Notes: generated by a model from the letters alone, not told the origin. A DNA stretch of 13,473 nucleotides from Flavobacterium sp. (GCA_005792865.1 SXQR01000201.1:1-13473); one strand, 5' to 3'; shown: positions 1 to 6,873, numbered from the stretch's first letter. Program-made: numbers and translations.

Positions 1-225
1 ATGGACGCCAAAACATTTTACGCTTCGCTGTACAATGAAATCTTCATCAACGGTCAAAAGACTTCGGACAATCGCGCTGTCTTTGACCGCAACCGCCTCT
101 ACCTGGGCGCCGGGTACCGTTTTTCAAAGAACCTCGCGGTGCAGGCGGGCTGGATGAACCAGGTGCTTGAAAATTCGGCGAAGGCACAGGTCGTGCTGTC
201 GGTGCACCATAAATCATCCTTTTAA
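1..225 (+). CDS. DUF2490 family protein, 3' end only
   Basis: This is the C-terminal 74 residues of a protein whose start lies before the window; the ATG at base 1 is probably an internal Met. The pattern of aromatic-rich strands (YASLYNEIFIN, then NRLYLGAGYRFS and a GWMNQ turn) matches the end of DUF2490 proteins as known from Bacteroidota, which are predicted outer-membrane or periplasmic beta-barrel-like proteins of unknown function. The alternating hydrophobic/polar residues fit the last strands of a barrel. The gene converges on the response regulator gene, and the two stop codons share the palindrome TTAA at 222-225. The family call rests on recollection of the C-terminal motif and has not been tested by a search. 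Confidence 0.7.
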   Translation: MDAKTFYASLYNEIFINGQKTSDNRAVFDRNRLYLGAGYRFSKNLAVQAGWMNQVLENSAKAQVVLSVHHKSSF

Positions 226-977
226 CCCAGCCAGGACTTGAAATCCGGCACGCGCTCGCGGGCTACGATGACCTCATCGCCTTTATACGTGGGCAAGATG
301 ACTTTCAGGCGGCTGTTGCTGTAGATCTGGATTTCGCGGATGGCAGGCATGGCCACGATGAATTTTCGGCTGACCCTGAAAAACCGCGATGGATCCATTT
401 CGGGCTCGATCGATTCCAAAGTCTGGTCAATCAGGTAGTCGCGGTTGTCGGCCGTGTGCAGGTAAGTCCCCTTGTTTTCGCTGTAGATGCATTCAATTTC
501 CTCGACGGGAACGATCTTGAGCTGCTGGCCGATGCGTACCGTGAAACGCTTGCGGTAAGATTCGGGGCCGGGCGAAAGCAGCCTCCTCAGGTCGTCGAGG
601 TCGGGACCTGGTTTATTTGAATTCCTGGACCTGAATTTGTCCACAGCGGCCTCGAGTTCCTCTTCGTCTATAGGTTTAAGCAGGTAATCGATACTGTTTA
701 GTTTAAAGGCCTTTAAGGCGTATTCGTCATAGGCCGTCGTGAAGATGATCGCGCTGTCCACCGCTACCCGCTCGAATATCTCAAAAGAGAGCCCGTCCGA
801 GAGTTGGATGTCTAGAAAGATCAGGTCGGGATGCTTGTTGCTTTCAAACCACGCAACGGCCTCCTCCACCGAATGCAGCATCGCTTCCGGCGCCATGCCC
901 AATTTTTCGAGCTTGCGCTGGAGAAGGCGGGCGGCCGGTTTTTCATCCTCGACAATCAGGGTGCGCACTACTCCCAT
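222..977 (-). CDS. LytTR-family two-component response regulator
   Basis: This 251-residue cytoplasmic DNA-binding regulator is the usual partner of a LytS/YehU-type kinase. The receiver domain covers about residues 5-118: acidic pocket E10/D11, phospho-acceptor D56 in FLDIQL, T80 in the IIFTTAY strand and K101 in LLKPI. The LytTR domain covers about 144-248 (KRFTVRIGQQLKIVPVEEIECI, FFRVSRKFIV). The two-domain length is normal for the family. I chose the ATG at 977, where the receiver begins at once (MGVVRTLIVEDE). It lies inside the last codons of the 2TM gene, giving a 10-bp overlap. A GTG at 968 that overlaps the 2TM stop (TAGTG) is an alternative that would remove three residues. A longer in-frame extension to 1028 adds nothing of family character. 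Overlap with the 2TM gene suggests translational coupling and expression with the kinase. Target promoters are unknown. Confidence 0.93.
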   Translation of the reverse strand: MGVVRTLIVEDEKPAARLLQRKLEKLGMAPEAMLHSVEEAVAWFESNKHPDLIFLDIQLSDGLSFEIFERVAVDSAIIFTTAYDEYALKAFKLNSIDYLLKPIDEEELEAAVDKFRSRNSNKPGPDLDDLRRLLSPGPESYRKRFTVRIGQQLKIVPVEEIECIYSENKGTYLHTADNRDYLIDQTLESIEPEMDPSRFFRVSRKFIVAMPAIREIQIYSNSRLKVILPTYKGDEVIVARERVPDFKSWLG

Positions 978-1285
978 TTTTGGCGTTTTTCCTTTTCCAT
1001 CAGTTCTCGCACCTTGCGGTCTTCCCACTGCTGGCCAAAAAATACGTTCTCAGTGAACACGCCGAGCGCATGGAAGGCCAATCCGATGCCCCAAAAAAAT
1101 GCCGTTGCGAAGGTCCCGAAATCCAGGAACGCTTCTCCGGGATCAAGCGTAAAATATTTGATTGCGATCAGGGTCACATTGACCGCAAGGTAAATCAGGG
1201 CGTGGCGGTAAAACGCCGAAATCGCCTTGACGCGCTTGCGCACGCGATCGATGCGCTGCTGCTCGAGTGATGTTTGCTGTTCCAT
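968..1285 (-). CDS. Free-standing 2TM domain membrane protein
   Basis: This 105-residue protein consists of almost nothing but a 2TM domain (PF13239 type). A charged N-terminus (residues 1-24, many Arg/Lys) leads into an amphipathic stretch with FYRH, then two hydrophobic helices (about 29-47 and 60-78) and the typical C-terminal signature QWEDRKVRELMEKEKRQKWE. The C-terminus of the adjacent kinase carries the same module with nearly the same signature (DWEERKVRELMKKD). The gene lies 90 bp downstream of the kinase and overlaps the response regulator start by 10 bp. It therefore probably acts at the membrane in the same signalling pathway, perhaps by pairing with the kinase 2TM domain. That role is inferred; the biochemical role of 2TM domains is not established. 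Confidence 0.88.
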   Translation of the reverse strand: MEQQTSLEQQRIDRVRKRVKAISAFYRHALIYLAVNVTLIAIKYFTLDPGEAFLDFGTFATAFFWGIGLAFHALGVFTENVFFGQQWEDRKVRELMEKEKRQKWE

Positions 1286-1303
1286 TTGATGGGTTGTTGG
1301 TGA

Positions 1304-1331
1304 TTAATTATTAGCTGTTAGTTATTAGCCA
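1304..1331. repeat. Four tandem 7-bp units (TTAGnnn-like) between 2TM gene and kinase
   Basis: The units read TTAATTA, TTAGCTG, TTAGTTA and TTAGCCA with no gap. The tract sits in the 90-bp gap between the kinase stop (1376) and the 2TM gene start (1285), so it would be transcribed in the operon mRNA. It resembles the TCAGnnn tract at 6725-6752 (shared pattern T-C/T-A-G-C/T-T-n). Function is unknown. It could be a neutral repeat of the genome or an mRNA element. Confidence 0.6.
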
Positions 1332-1375
1332 AATGTCGTTGGATGGCGGATGCCGTCATTGACATTCGATTTTGG

Positions 1376-2710
1376 TCAATCGTACCTGCGCGCCCTGTCC
1401 TTCTTCATCAATTCCCGAACCTTGCGCTCTTCCCAATCACTGCCCAGGAACGGCATGTAATTAAAGGTGTTCAGGCCGTGGAACAACAATCCAAAACCCC
1501 AACCTATCGCCGGAAAGAAGAACCACAGGAATTTGGGATACGTCACGATATTGAGCACGGCGAGTGCGGGTATCACGATCAGGTAGGCCGTAAGATTGCC
1601 GTAAAAGCCCTTGATGTCCTCGACCTTTTTCAAGATTCGGTTGTAATCGTCACCGGTGACGGGCTGCTCCACCTCGATCTTTCGCGTCAGCATTGGGATC
1701 TGCACGGTAAAATAGCCGCCCTGTTCGTCCGCCAACACCTTCCGGTCGGTCACCAAGGCATAGCGGTCGGCGATGTTGGCCAGCCCGACGCCCCTGCGTT
1801 CTGACAAAACCTCCTTCTTCTGGAAATTGTTGCGCACCCACAGAAACCCATCTTCAATGCCTATGGTAATCTCCAGGGGCTTGTTGGGGCTGGCAATATT
1901 GTGCTTTACCGCATTTTCCAGCAACAGTTGCAGCGATAGGGGAACAACCTTCGCCTCGGTATCGGGGACCTGCTGGGGCAAGTGGAAAACCACACTGTTC
2001 TCAAACCGCATCTTGAGCAATCCCATATAGGTTTTGGCAAAGGCAAGCTCTTCGGCGACGGGAACGAGTTCCTTGTCCTTTTGCTCCAGTACGTACCGAT
2101 ATACCTTTGATAGCGAAGTCGTGAACTTTTGTGCCTGGTCCGGATTTTCCTCGATCAGTGAGCTCAGGACATTGAGGCTGTTGAAAAGGAAGTGTGGATC
2201 GATCTGGTTCTTAAGGCTCTCAAATTTAGCCGACGCGTTCCCGGCGATGATCTTCTGCTCCCTGACCTTCTGCTCCTGGTAGGCCCTGTAGATGTAAAAC
2301 CCGTGCACGCCAAGGCTGATAAAGGAAAAAATCAACATTGACACGATGTAATTGCGCGGATGCTCATCGGCCAGGAAACCTGCCAGGGTATTGCCTTCCA
2401 CCACGACTTCCTCAAAGACGCGCAGCAGGAAGACCGCCGCCAGGGTCAGCGCGAAGGACAGGACAACGCCGGTGATCAGGCGCTTGACGGTGAAACGGTC
2501 CCGGGCGAAGATGCGGTCCAGGTAAATGAAGATGCAGGCGTTGAGGTAATACAGGCCCACGCTGTAAAGCATCGTGAACATGAAGTGCATGAGCAGCGCT
2601 CTTTCCTTCGGAAGCGAACCGCCGCCCAGAAGGTTCAACCCCTGGAGCACCAGGAATATGGCGCAACCCATCACGATGGCCTTAACGAGTTCCCTGACGT
2701 ACCTGTTCAT
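1376..2710 (-). CDS. LytS-type sensor histidine kinase with C-terminal 2TM domain
   Basis: This 444-residue inner-membrane kinase has four predicted membrane helices near residues 10-30, 41-63, 76-98 and 122-142. A coiled linker follows (about 143-165, YQEQKVREQKI), then the His_kinase domain (PF06580 type) with phospho-acceptor H173 in NQIDPHFLFNSLN. The ATPase N-box is LLLENAVKHN (262-271) and the G-box is RGVGLANI (306-313). Residues 357-444 are a 2TM module ending in DWEERKVRELMKKD, placed after the catalytic domain. The helices carry no obvious extracellular sensor domain, so the signal is probably sensed in the membrane or through a partner. The ATG overlaps the stop of the upstream TPR gene by 1 bp (TAATG), which implies coupled translation. 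The likely partner is the LytTR regulator downstream. The ligand cannot be read from the sequence. Confidence 0.93.
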   Translation of the reverse strand: MNRYVRELVKAIVMGCAIFLVLQGLNLLGGGSLPKERALLMHFMFTMLYSVGLYYLNACIFIYLDRIFARDRFTVKRLITGVVLSFALTLAAVFLLRVFEEVVVEGNTLAGFLADEHPRNYIVSMLIFSFISLGVHGFYIYRAYQEQKVREQKIIAGNASAKFESLKNQIDPHFLFNSLNVLSSLIEENPDQAQKFTTSLSKVYRYVLEQKDKELVPVAEELAFAKTYMGLLKMRFENSVVFHLPQQVPDTEAKVVPLSLQLLLENAVKHNIASPNKPLEITIGIEDGFLWVRNNFQKKEVLSERRGVGLANIADRYALVTDRKVLADEQGGYFTVQIPMLTRKIEVEQPVTGDDYNRILKKVEDIKGFYGNLTAYLIVIPALAVLNIVTYPKFLWFFFPAIGWGFGLLFHGLNTFNYMPFLGSDWEERKVRELMKKDRARRYD

Positions 2711-3321
2711 TACTTGCAGCTTTTCTTTGTTTCGACGGCGCGGTCAAGCCCCCAGGAAGGATGCAGCGCCGATGCCGGTTTAAAAGTAGCGAAAAGTTCG
2801 ATGGCGCGGTTAATCCGGGCGCAGATCGGCTGGATGTCGGCGCCGGTGTAGGGCGCGCTGTGGAGGTCAAATTCGGCTTTGCCAAAGACCGCCCGGGGAT
2901 TTGCGGGATCGATCGCCAGCGCCTTTGCATACGATTCCATCACGCGCGGCGAGTAGGACATTCCGTAGGACATCGGGTCCGATGCGATCCTCGCCGTGTA
3001 AGCCATTGCCTGCAAGACGTGCAGCTCGGCATTCGCGGGATCTTTGACCATTTCTGCATCAAGTGCCGCCTGCGCCCTTTCAAGCAGCGCATCCATTTTG
3101 GCGGGATTTGAAAACGCCTGCGTGGTATTGATCAGGGCGATGTAATAATTGGGGAGCCAGCTTTTGGGTTCGGCGGCGGCAATGCGTTCCAGGAGTGCGG
3201 TGGCCTGGTCAGCCTTTCCTTCCTTCCACATCGCAAGGGCGCGGCCCATGCCTTCTTCAAATTTCTGTGCCGTTGCAAGGTTGGCAACAAGCAGTGTCAG
3301 GATCAGTAGTGCTTTTTTCAT
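2710..3321 (-). CDS. Exported TPR-like protein preceding the kinase
   Basis: This 203-residue protein has a clear signal peptide (MKKALLILTLLVANLATA, cleavage before Q19). The mature part is helical and TPR-like: one unit at about 22-54 (ALAMWKEGKADQATALLERI) and another at about 95-145, ending in the typical YAKALAIDPANPRAVFGKAE. The tail contains two Cys (C167, C202). It is predicted to be periplasmic. It ends at the kinase start (TAATG overlap), so it is a plausible accessory or sensing partner of the kinase, though that is inference from position only. No Shine-Dalgarno sequence precedes the ATG. A near-match to the Bacteroidota -10 (TAATTTTA, complement of 3354-3361) lies about 30 bp upstream, so the operon may have its own promoter here. 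The family is recognisable but has no assigned function. Confidence 0.85.
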   Translation of the reverse strand: MKKALLILTLLVANLATAQKFEEGMGRALAMWKEGKADQATALLERIAAAEPKSWLPNYYIALINTTQAFSNPAKMDALLERAQAALDAEMVKDPANAELHVLQAMAYTARIASDPMSYGMSYSPRVMESYAKALAIDPANPRAVFGKAEFDLHSAPYTGADIQPICARINRAIELFATFKPASALHPSWGLDRAVETKKSCK

Positions 3322-3423
3322 GATTTTGAATTTAATTGTTCAGGATTATGGTGTAAAATTATCGCCGATGGCCCGCCGGTAAAAATCATTGGTACCGAAC
3401 CGTCGTTTTTCAAGGATGAACCG

Positions 3424-5556
3424 TCAAAGGTTGCGCAGCTGGTTGCTTTTCCCGTCGTCCGAGATGGTCCAGAACAGACCGATGAAGAAGAACCTGTCGG
3501 CCTGCTGACCGATCGCCTGCCGCCGGTAGGTGCCGTCACCTCCCGCGGCGGCGGCATATCGGTAGCCAAAGACGTTATCGGTACCCAAAACATTTGACAC
3601 CGAGAAATACAGGATTTTTTGCGAGGTGAGCAGGTAGGCCCAGCTGGCGCTCAGGTTGTTGTATCCCCGCGTGCGGCTTTCCAAATAGCCGGAGCGCTCC
3701 GGATTCTCATAGGGCCTTCCGGAGGCAAACGTGTTGGTAAGGCCAATTTGCGATTTGAGGCTGTTGACCCAGATCTTGGCCACGGCCGAAAACGTGTGCT
3801 TCGCGGCAAATCCCGGCGTGGCTTCGGATGGAAACTCGCGGTAGAGCCTTTTGGTGTCGAGCAGGGAATAGGAAATCCAGTACTCGAGATTCCGGACCGT
3901 CCGGGCGTCCCGCCAAAAAATCTCGGCGCCATGGGCATATCCATAGCCCGATTGCGAGAAATCCCGTTGCATTCCGTCCACGGTGTCAAACCGGACCAAA
4001 TTTGAATAGTCCTTGGCATAGGCCTCAAACCGCAGCATGCGTTTGTTTTTTGAATACTGGTAATTCAGGATCAGGTGCGTGGCCTCTTCATGTGCGAAAC
4101 GTTCGTCCTGCTTGAGGAATTCGTGGCCGGGCGACTGCGCAAAAGTACCCGCCGCGATCGAGACCTGCCCGCCCGGGTGAAGCTTCAGCGCGGCCGAGAC
4201 ACGCGGGGACAGCGCGCCACCCAACTTTTCGTGGCTCGCAATCCGCAGTCCCGTTTTGACCGCAAAGTTTTTAGAGAAAAGGAAATCGGCTTCGGCGAAA
4301 CCGGCCGCGGCGCTGGCGTGATAGGCCCGTCGGTAGAGATTGCCATCGTCAAAAGTTTCGCTGTAGAGGTTTCGGAACCATTCGGCGCCCACATTGAGCC
4401 TGATCATCCTAAGCCGCCTGCTGAATTTAAGCTTGAGATGGAGCGCATCGTCGTCCTCACTTACCTGGTCGCGGTCGATGCCCGTCAGCGTCCGGCCAAT
4501 CCCCGCACCTGCACCCGCAAACAGCTGCCAATTGGCCGGCAGGTCATATTTGAGCGAGGAATTGAAATAGAAATTGTTGTTGCGCACGCCGATCCGCAGG
4601 GGTTCATCCTGGTCGATAAGGTCCTGGTCAACGCCAAAGCGCGCGGCATCGAAGGCGGCGTAAACCTTGAAAACGCCCTTTTGCAGCTCCTGCCGGTAAA
4701 CCGCCTCGCCCGAAATCGACTGGTAGGCGCGGTTGAACTTGACCTGTTGCGGAACGGCAGCCTGATAAGGCGAGAGGTCAATATAGGAAGTGTTGAAGGT
4801 AAGCGAACGGCTTCCCCATTTTTGGGTGTTCCCCAGCCCAAGCCCTACGGTCATCAGTGATATGTCGGTTTTTTCCTGTTGGATGTCGTCGGCGGTATTG
4901 AGCAACAGGACACCTGATAGCGCATCCCCGTACTCGGCCGAATAACCGCCCGTGGAGAACGAAATCCCGCTGAACAGGAAGGGCGAAAAACGACCCCGCG
5001 TGGGAAGATTTTCCAGTGTCGCGCCATAGGGCTGGCTGACCCGGATCCCGTCGACGAATGTCTGGGTTTCCTCGGCGCGTCCCCCACGCACAAAGAGGCG
5101 CCCGTCCTCGGCGGCAGCCTGCGTGCCTGGCAAGGTCTGCAACGCCGCCACGATGTTCCCCGCCGACCCCGCGGTTGTCACGATGTCAAGCGGTTTGAGT
5201 ACAGACACCCGCGCCTTGTCTCCGGCCTCGAGCGTACCGGCGGTCACGACCACGGCATCCAGGGCCATCGCCGATTCCCGCATGGTGATCTTCAGGGCCG
5301 AAGCACGATCACGATCCAATGCGATCCTGAGGGGTTCAAAACCCGAAGCGGTCACCATGAGGTGTTTCGTGCCATTCATCGGGGTATCGAACGCGAATTG
5401 GCCCAGGCTGTCGGTGACGGCGCCGTCATAGGAACCCTCCAAAAAGACATTGGCCCCAGCAATCGGTTTCCCGGACCTGTCGAGGATGGTGCCGCTGATC
5501 TGTATCTGCGAAAAAACCGGAAAGCACATCAAAAGCAGGATGGTAATAAGTCTCAT
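3424..5556 (-). CDS. TonB-dependent outer-membrane receptor
   Basis: This 710-residue protein has a signal peptide (residues 1-16, MRLITILLLMCFPVFS). Next comes a carboxypeptidase-regulatory-like Ig fold (about 18-92, ISGTILDRSGKPIAGANVFL, DSLGQFAFDTP), a possible TonB-box-like LDAVVVTAG (99-107) and a plug domain (about 110-220, with FVRGGRAEETQTFVDGIRV and the YSAEYGDALSGVL end). The rest, to residue 710, is beta-barrel strands. The C-terminus FFFIGLFWTISDD followed by a short polar tail is usual for flavobacterial members, so the gene is complete. I chose the ATG at 5556 over an in-frame TTG at 5574 because the TTG lies within the likely -10 element. The substrate is unknown; no SusD-like partner gene is present. 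It is 102 bp upstream of the TPR/kinase operon on the same strand and could be co-transcribed with it. Confidence 0.92.
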   Translation of the reverse strand: MRLITILLLMCFPVFSQIQISGTILDRSGKPIAGANVFLEGSYDGAVTDSLGQFAFDTPMNGTKHLMVTASGFEPLRIALDRDRASALKITMRESAMALDAVVVTAGTLEAGDKARVSVLKPLDIVTTAGSAGNIVAALQTLPGTQAAAEDGRLFVRGGRAEETQTFVDGIRVSQPYGATLENLPTRGRFSPFLFSGISFSTGGYSAEYGDALSGVLLLNTADDIQQEKTDISLMTVGLGLGNTQKWGSRSLTFNTSYIDLSPYQAAVPQQVKFNRAYQSISGEAVYRQELQKGVFKVYAAFDAARFGVDQDLIDQDEPLRIGVRNNNFYFNSSLKYDLPANWQLFAGAGAGIGRTLTGIDRDQVSEDDDALHLKLKFSRRLRMIRLNVGAEWFRNLYSETFDDGNLYRRAYHASAAAGFAEADFLFSKNFAVKTGLRIASHEKLGGALSPRVSAALKLHPGGQVSIAAGTFAQSPGHEFLKQDERFAHEEATHLILNYQYSKNKRMLRFEAYAKDYSNLVRFDTVDGMQRDFSQSGYGYAHGAEIFWRDARTVRNLEYWISYSLLDTKRLYREFPSEATPGFAAKHTFSAVAKIWVNSLKSQIGLTNTFASGRPYENPERSGYLESRTRGYNNLSASWAYLLTSQKILYFSVSNVLGTDNVFGYRYAAAAGGDGTYRRQAIGQQADRFFFIGLFWTISDDGKSNQLRNL

Positions 5557-5571
5557 GATCAGAATTTTGGA

Positions 5572-5579
5572 CAAAGTTG
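5572..5579 (-). promoter_or_regulatory. Possible -10 element of the TonB receptor gene
   Basis: On the minus strand this reads CAACTTTG, 7 of 8 to TAnnTTTG. It lies 15 bp before the chosen ATG at 5556, giving a leader of about 12 bases. No convincing -33 TTTG is at normal spacing. The 105-bp region 5557-5661 must hold the start signals of both this gene and the divergent YCII gene. Confidence 0.35.
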
Positions 5580-5661
5580 GCGCCGCGGCGTACCATCTGA
5601 AAAAAGAATGTGCCCAACCGTCGAAATTGCGGGATGGACTGCAGAATCCTTAAATTGCGGC

Positions 5662-6105
5662 ATGAAAACTTTGCGCTACCTCCTGCTCCTGTTGCCCGCC
5701 ATCATGCTGTGCCAGGAAAAATACGATGCCGAACTCGCCAGGTCGCTGGGCGGAAACGAGAACGGCATGAAAAAGTATGTTTTGGCCATCCTGAAGACCG
5801 GGCCAAACGTGACCGCTACTGACGAGGAGAAGAAAACGCTCTTTGCCGGACACATGGCCAACATCCAGAAACTTGCCGCCGACGGGAAAATGGCGGTTGC
5901 CGGGCCTTTTGGGAAAAACGAGCTTGGCTACCGCGGGATCTTTATCCTGAACTGCGAGACCGTCGCCCAGGCCGAAGCCATGGCCCAGGCCGACCCGGCC
6001 GTCAAGGCGGGGATTTTCACGTGTGAATATATTCCGTGGTATGGGACGGCTGCGCTGATGGCGACACCGGGGCTGCACGAGAAGATCGTCAAGCCCAAAC
6101 CGTAA
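5662..6105 (+). CDS. Exported YCII-domain protein
   Basis: This 147-residue protein has a hydrophobic N-terminus typical of a signal peptide (MKTLRYLLLLLPAIMLC). The YCII-related domain lies at about residues 37-125: a strand KKYVLAILKTGP, then LFAGHMANIQKLAADGKMAVAGPFG with the conserved His (H64) and Asp (D74), then GYRGIFILNC and an EAMAQADPAVKAGIF segment. YCII proteins are usually small cytoplasmic, ferredoxin-like dimers with a His-Asp pair suspected to be catalytic, but few have a known reaction. Export is therefore the odd feature here. The C17 context (IMLC) is a poor lipobox, so a plain signal peptide is more likely than a lipoprotein. The reading frame stays open upstream to 5362 inside the opposite-strand receptor gene, but only the ATG at 5662 gives a signal peptide. 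The gene is divergent from the TonB receptor gene, 105 bp apart. Confidence 0.85.
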   Translation: MKTLRYLLLLLPAIMLCQEKYDAELARSLGGNENGMKKYVLAILKTGPNVTATDEEKKTLFAGHMANIQKLAADGKMAVAGPFGKNELGYRGIFILNCETVAQAEAMAQADPAVKAGIFTCEYIPWYGTAALMATPGLHEKIVKPKP

Positions 6106-6145
6106 ATTGTTGATTACTTTTTTACTGTTAGGGCCGATTATATTT

Positions 6146-6153
6146 TACCTTTG
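6146..6153 (+). promoter_or_regulatory. Bacteroidota -10 element (TACCTTTG)
   Basis: This is an exact match to TAnnTTTG, followed by C as often seen in Flavobacterium. It ends 21 bp before the ATG at 6175, giving a predicted leader of about 15 bases. No -33 TTG is found at the expected spacing, and the nearest TTG copies (6107-6112) are too far upstream. It supports the start at 6175 rather than an in-frame ATG at 6151, which lies in the element. Confidence 0.6.
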
Positions 6154-6174
6154 CGCCCTTACAAAACGCATATC

Positions 6175-6717
6175 ATGGTTTATAAATTCAGGGTGATCCT
6201 GGACGCCGAGGAAGACGTCTTTCGCGACATCGCCATACTTGAGGACGACAGCCTCGAGGACCTGCACAATGCCATCGTCAACGCATTTGGCTTTGACGGA
6301 CTGGAACCTGCTTCCTTTTACACAAGTGACGAGCAATGGAATCAGGAAGACGAGATTTCACTATTCGATACGGGCGACGTGCCGGGCCAACAGAAGGTAA
6401 TGTCGGATTACCAACTATCGGAAGTGGTGGACGCCGACAGCACCAAACTCATTTACGTGTACGATTTCCTGAACATGTGGACGTTCCTGATCGAACTGGC
6501 CGCAATCGAGGAGGTCCAGGCGTCAGAAGTTTACCCGAGTGTGCTTTTCTCGCACGGGATCATGCCCGCGAGCGCACCGGACAAGGATTTCTCGGATTCC
6601 GACGACAAGGCCTTCGATTACGATGACGAGGACGGCTATGACCAGGACGACCTTGACATGTTTGACGGGGACGGGGAGAGTTTTGAGGATCTGGGATTTG
6701 AGGAGAACTGGAACTGA
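6175..6717 (+). CDS. pRiA4b ORF-3-like ("TnpR passenger") protein with acidic tail
   Basis: This 180-residue cytoplasmic protein is of the plasmid pRiA4b ORF-3-like family (PF07929), which some pipelines label IS1096 passenger TnpR-like. Evidence is the N-terminal MVYKFRVILDAEEDVFRDIAI strand pair, the helix LEDLHNAIVNAFGFDG, the ASFYTSDEQW segment and the YVYDFLNMWTFLIEL motif (residues 94-108), which corresponds to the family's YDFGDxW core. Residues 136-179 form a low-complexity tail very rich in Asp and Glu (FDYDDEDGYDQDDLDMFDGD). No transposase, resolvase catalytic motif or terminal inverted repeats are nearby, so the family name should not be read as a mobile element here. Such proteins are common single-copy chromosomal genes in flavobacteria and their function is unknown. 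Confidence 0.83.
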   Translation: MVYKFRVILDAEEDVFRDIAILEDDSLEDLHNAIVNAFGFDGLEPASFYTSDEQWNQEDEISLFDTGDVPGQQKVMSDYQLSEVVDADSTKLIYVYDFLNMWTFLIELAAIEEVQASEVYPSVLFSHGIMPASAPDKDFSDSDDKAFDYDDEDGYDQDDLDMFDGDGESFEDLGFEENWN

Positions 6718-6724
6718 CAAGCCG

Positions 6725-6752
6725 TCAGCTTTCAGCTATCAGTTTTCAGCTA
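6725..6752. repeat. Four tandem 7-bp units (TCAGnnn)
   Basis: The units are TCAGCTT, TCAGCTA, TCAGTTT and TCAGCTA, contiguous and starting 8 bp after the stop of the acidic-tail gene. Degenerate units may continue to about 6766. The invariant TCAG core is the reverse complement of the CTGA core of the second tract at 6844-6871. Confidence 0.7.
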
Positions 6753-6843
6753 CTCACTGACTAATCCGGGACTGAAGGTTATCACCAACATTTTAAGAAA
6801 ATAATCAATTATAAATTACAGACATCCGGCGCCCTCCAAGTAG

Positions 6844-6871
6844 CTGACTCCTGATGACTGACCCCTGACCG
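6844..6871. repeat. Four tandem 7-bp units (CTGAnnn) ending at a start codon
   Basis: The units are CTGACTC, CTGATGA, CTGACCC and CTGACCG, contiguous and ending 2 bp before the ATG at 6874. The tract occupies the ribosome-binding region of the nucleoid-associated protein gene. Together with the tract at 6725-6752 it flanks an AT-rich core, and nothing else is recognisable in this 156-bp intergenic region. Confidence 0.7.
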
Positions 6872-6873
6872 CT

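Noticed and set aside
3318..3389. A 23-codon minus-strand frame ending in TGA that overlaps the ATG of the TPR gene (ATGA), a possible coupled leader peptide.
   Set aside because: It has no signal peptide, start signal or recognisable sequence, and a frame this short often occurs by chance; without conservation data it cannot be supported.
3397..3425. Direct repeat GAACCGTC (3397-3404 and 3418-3425) around the end of the TonB receptor gene.
   Set aside because: It is only 8 bp long, one copy is partly within the stop-codon region, and no further copies or symmetry were seen; likely chance.
4075..4860. A long plus-strand open frame of 261 codons inside the TonB receptor gene.
   Set aside because: It is the complement of a well-supported receptor coding sequence, with no family motifs or start signals; high G+C makes such shadow frames common.
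6175..6717. Mobile element, because the family is sometimes named IS1096 passenger TnpR-like.
   Set aside because: No transposase, terminal inverted repeats or target duplication are visible; the name is inherited from annotation, and these genes are ordinary chromosomal genes in flavobacteria.
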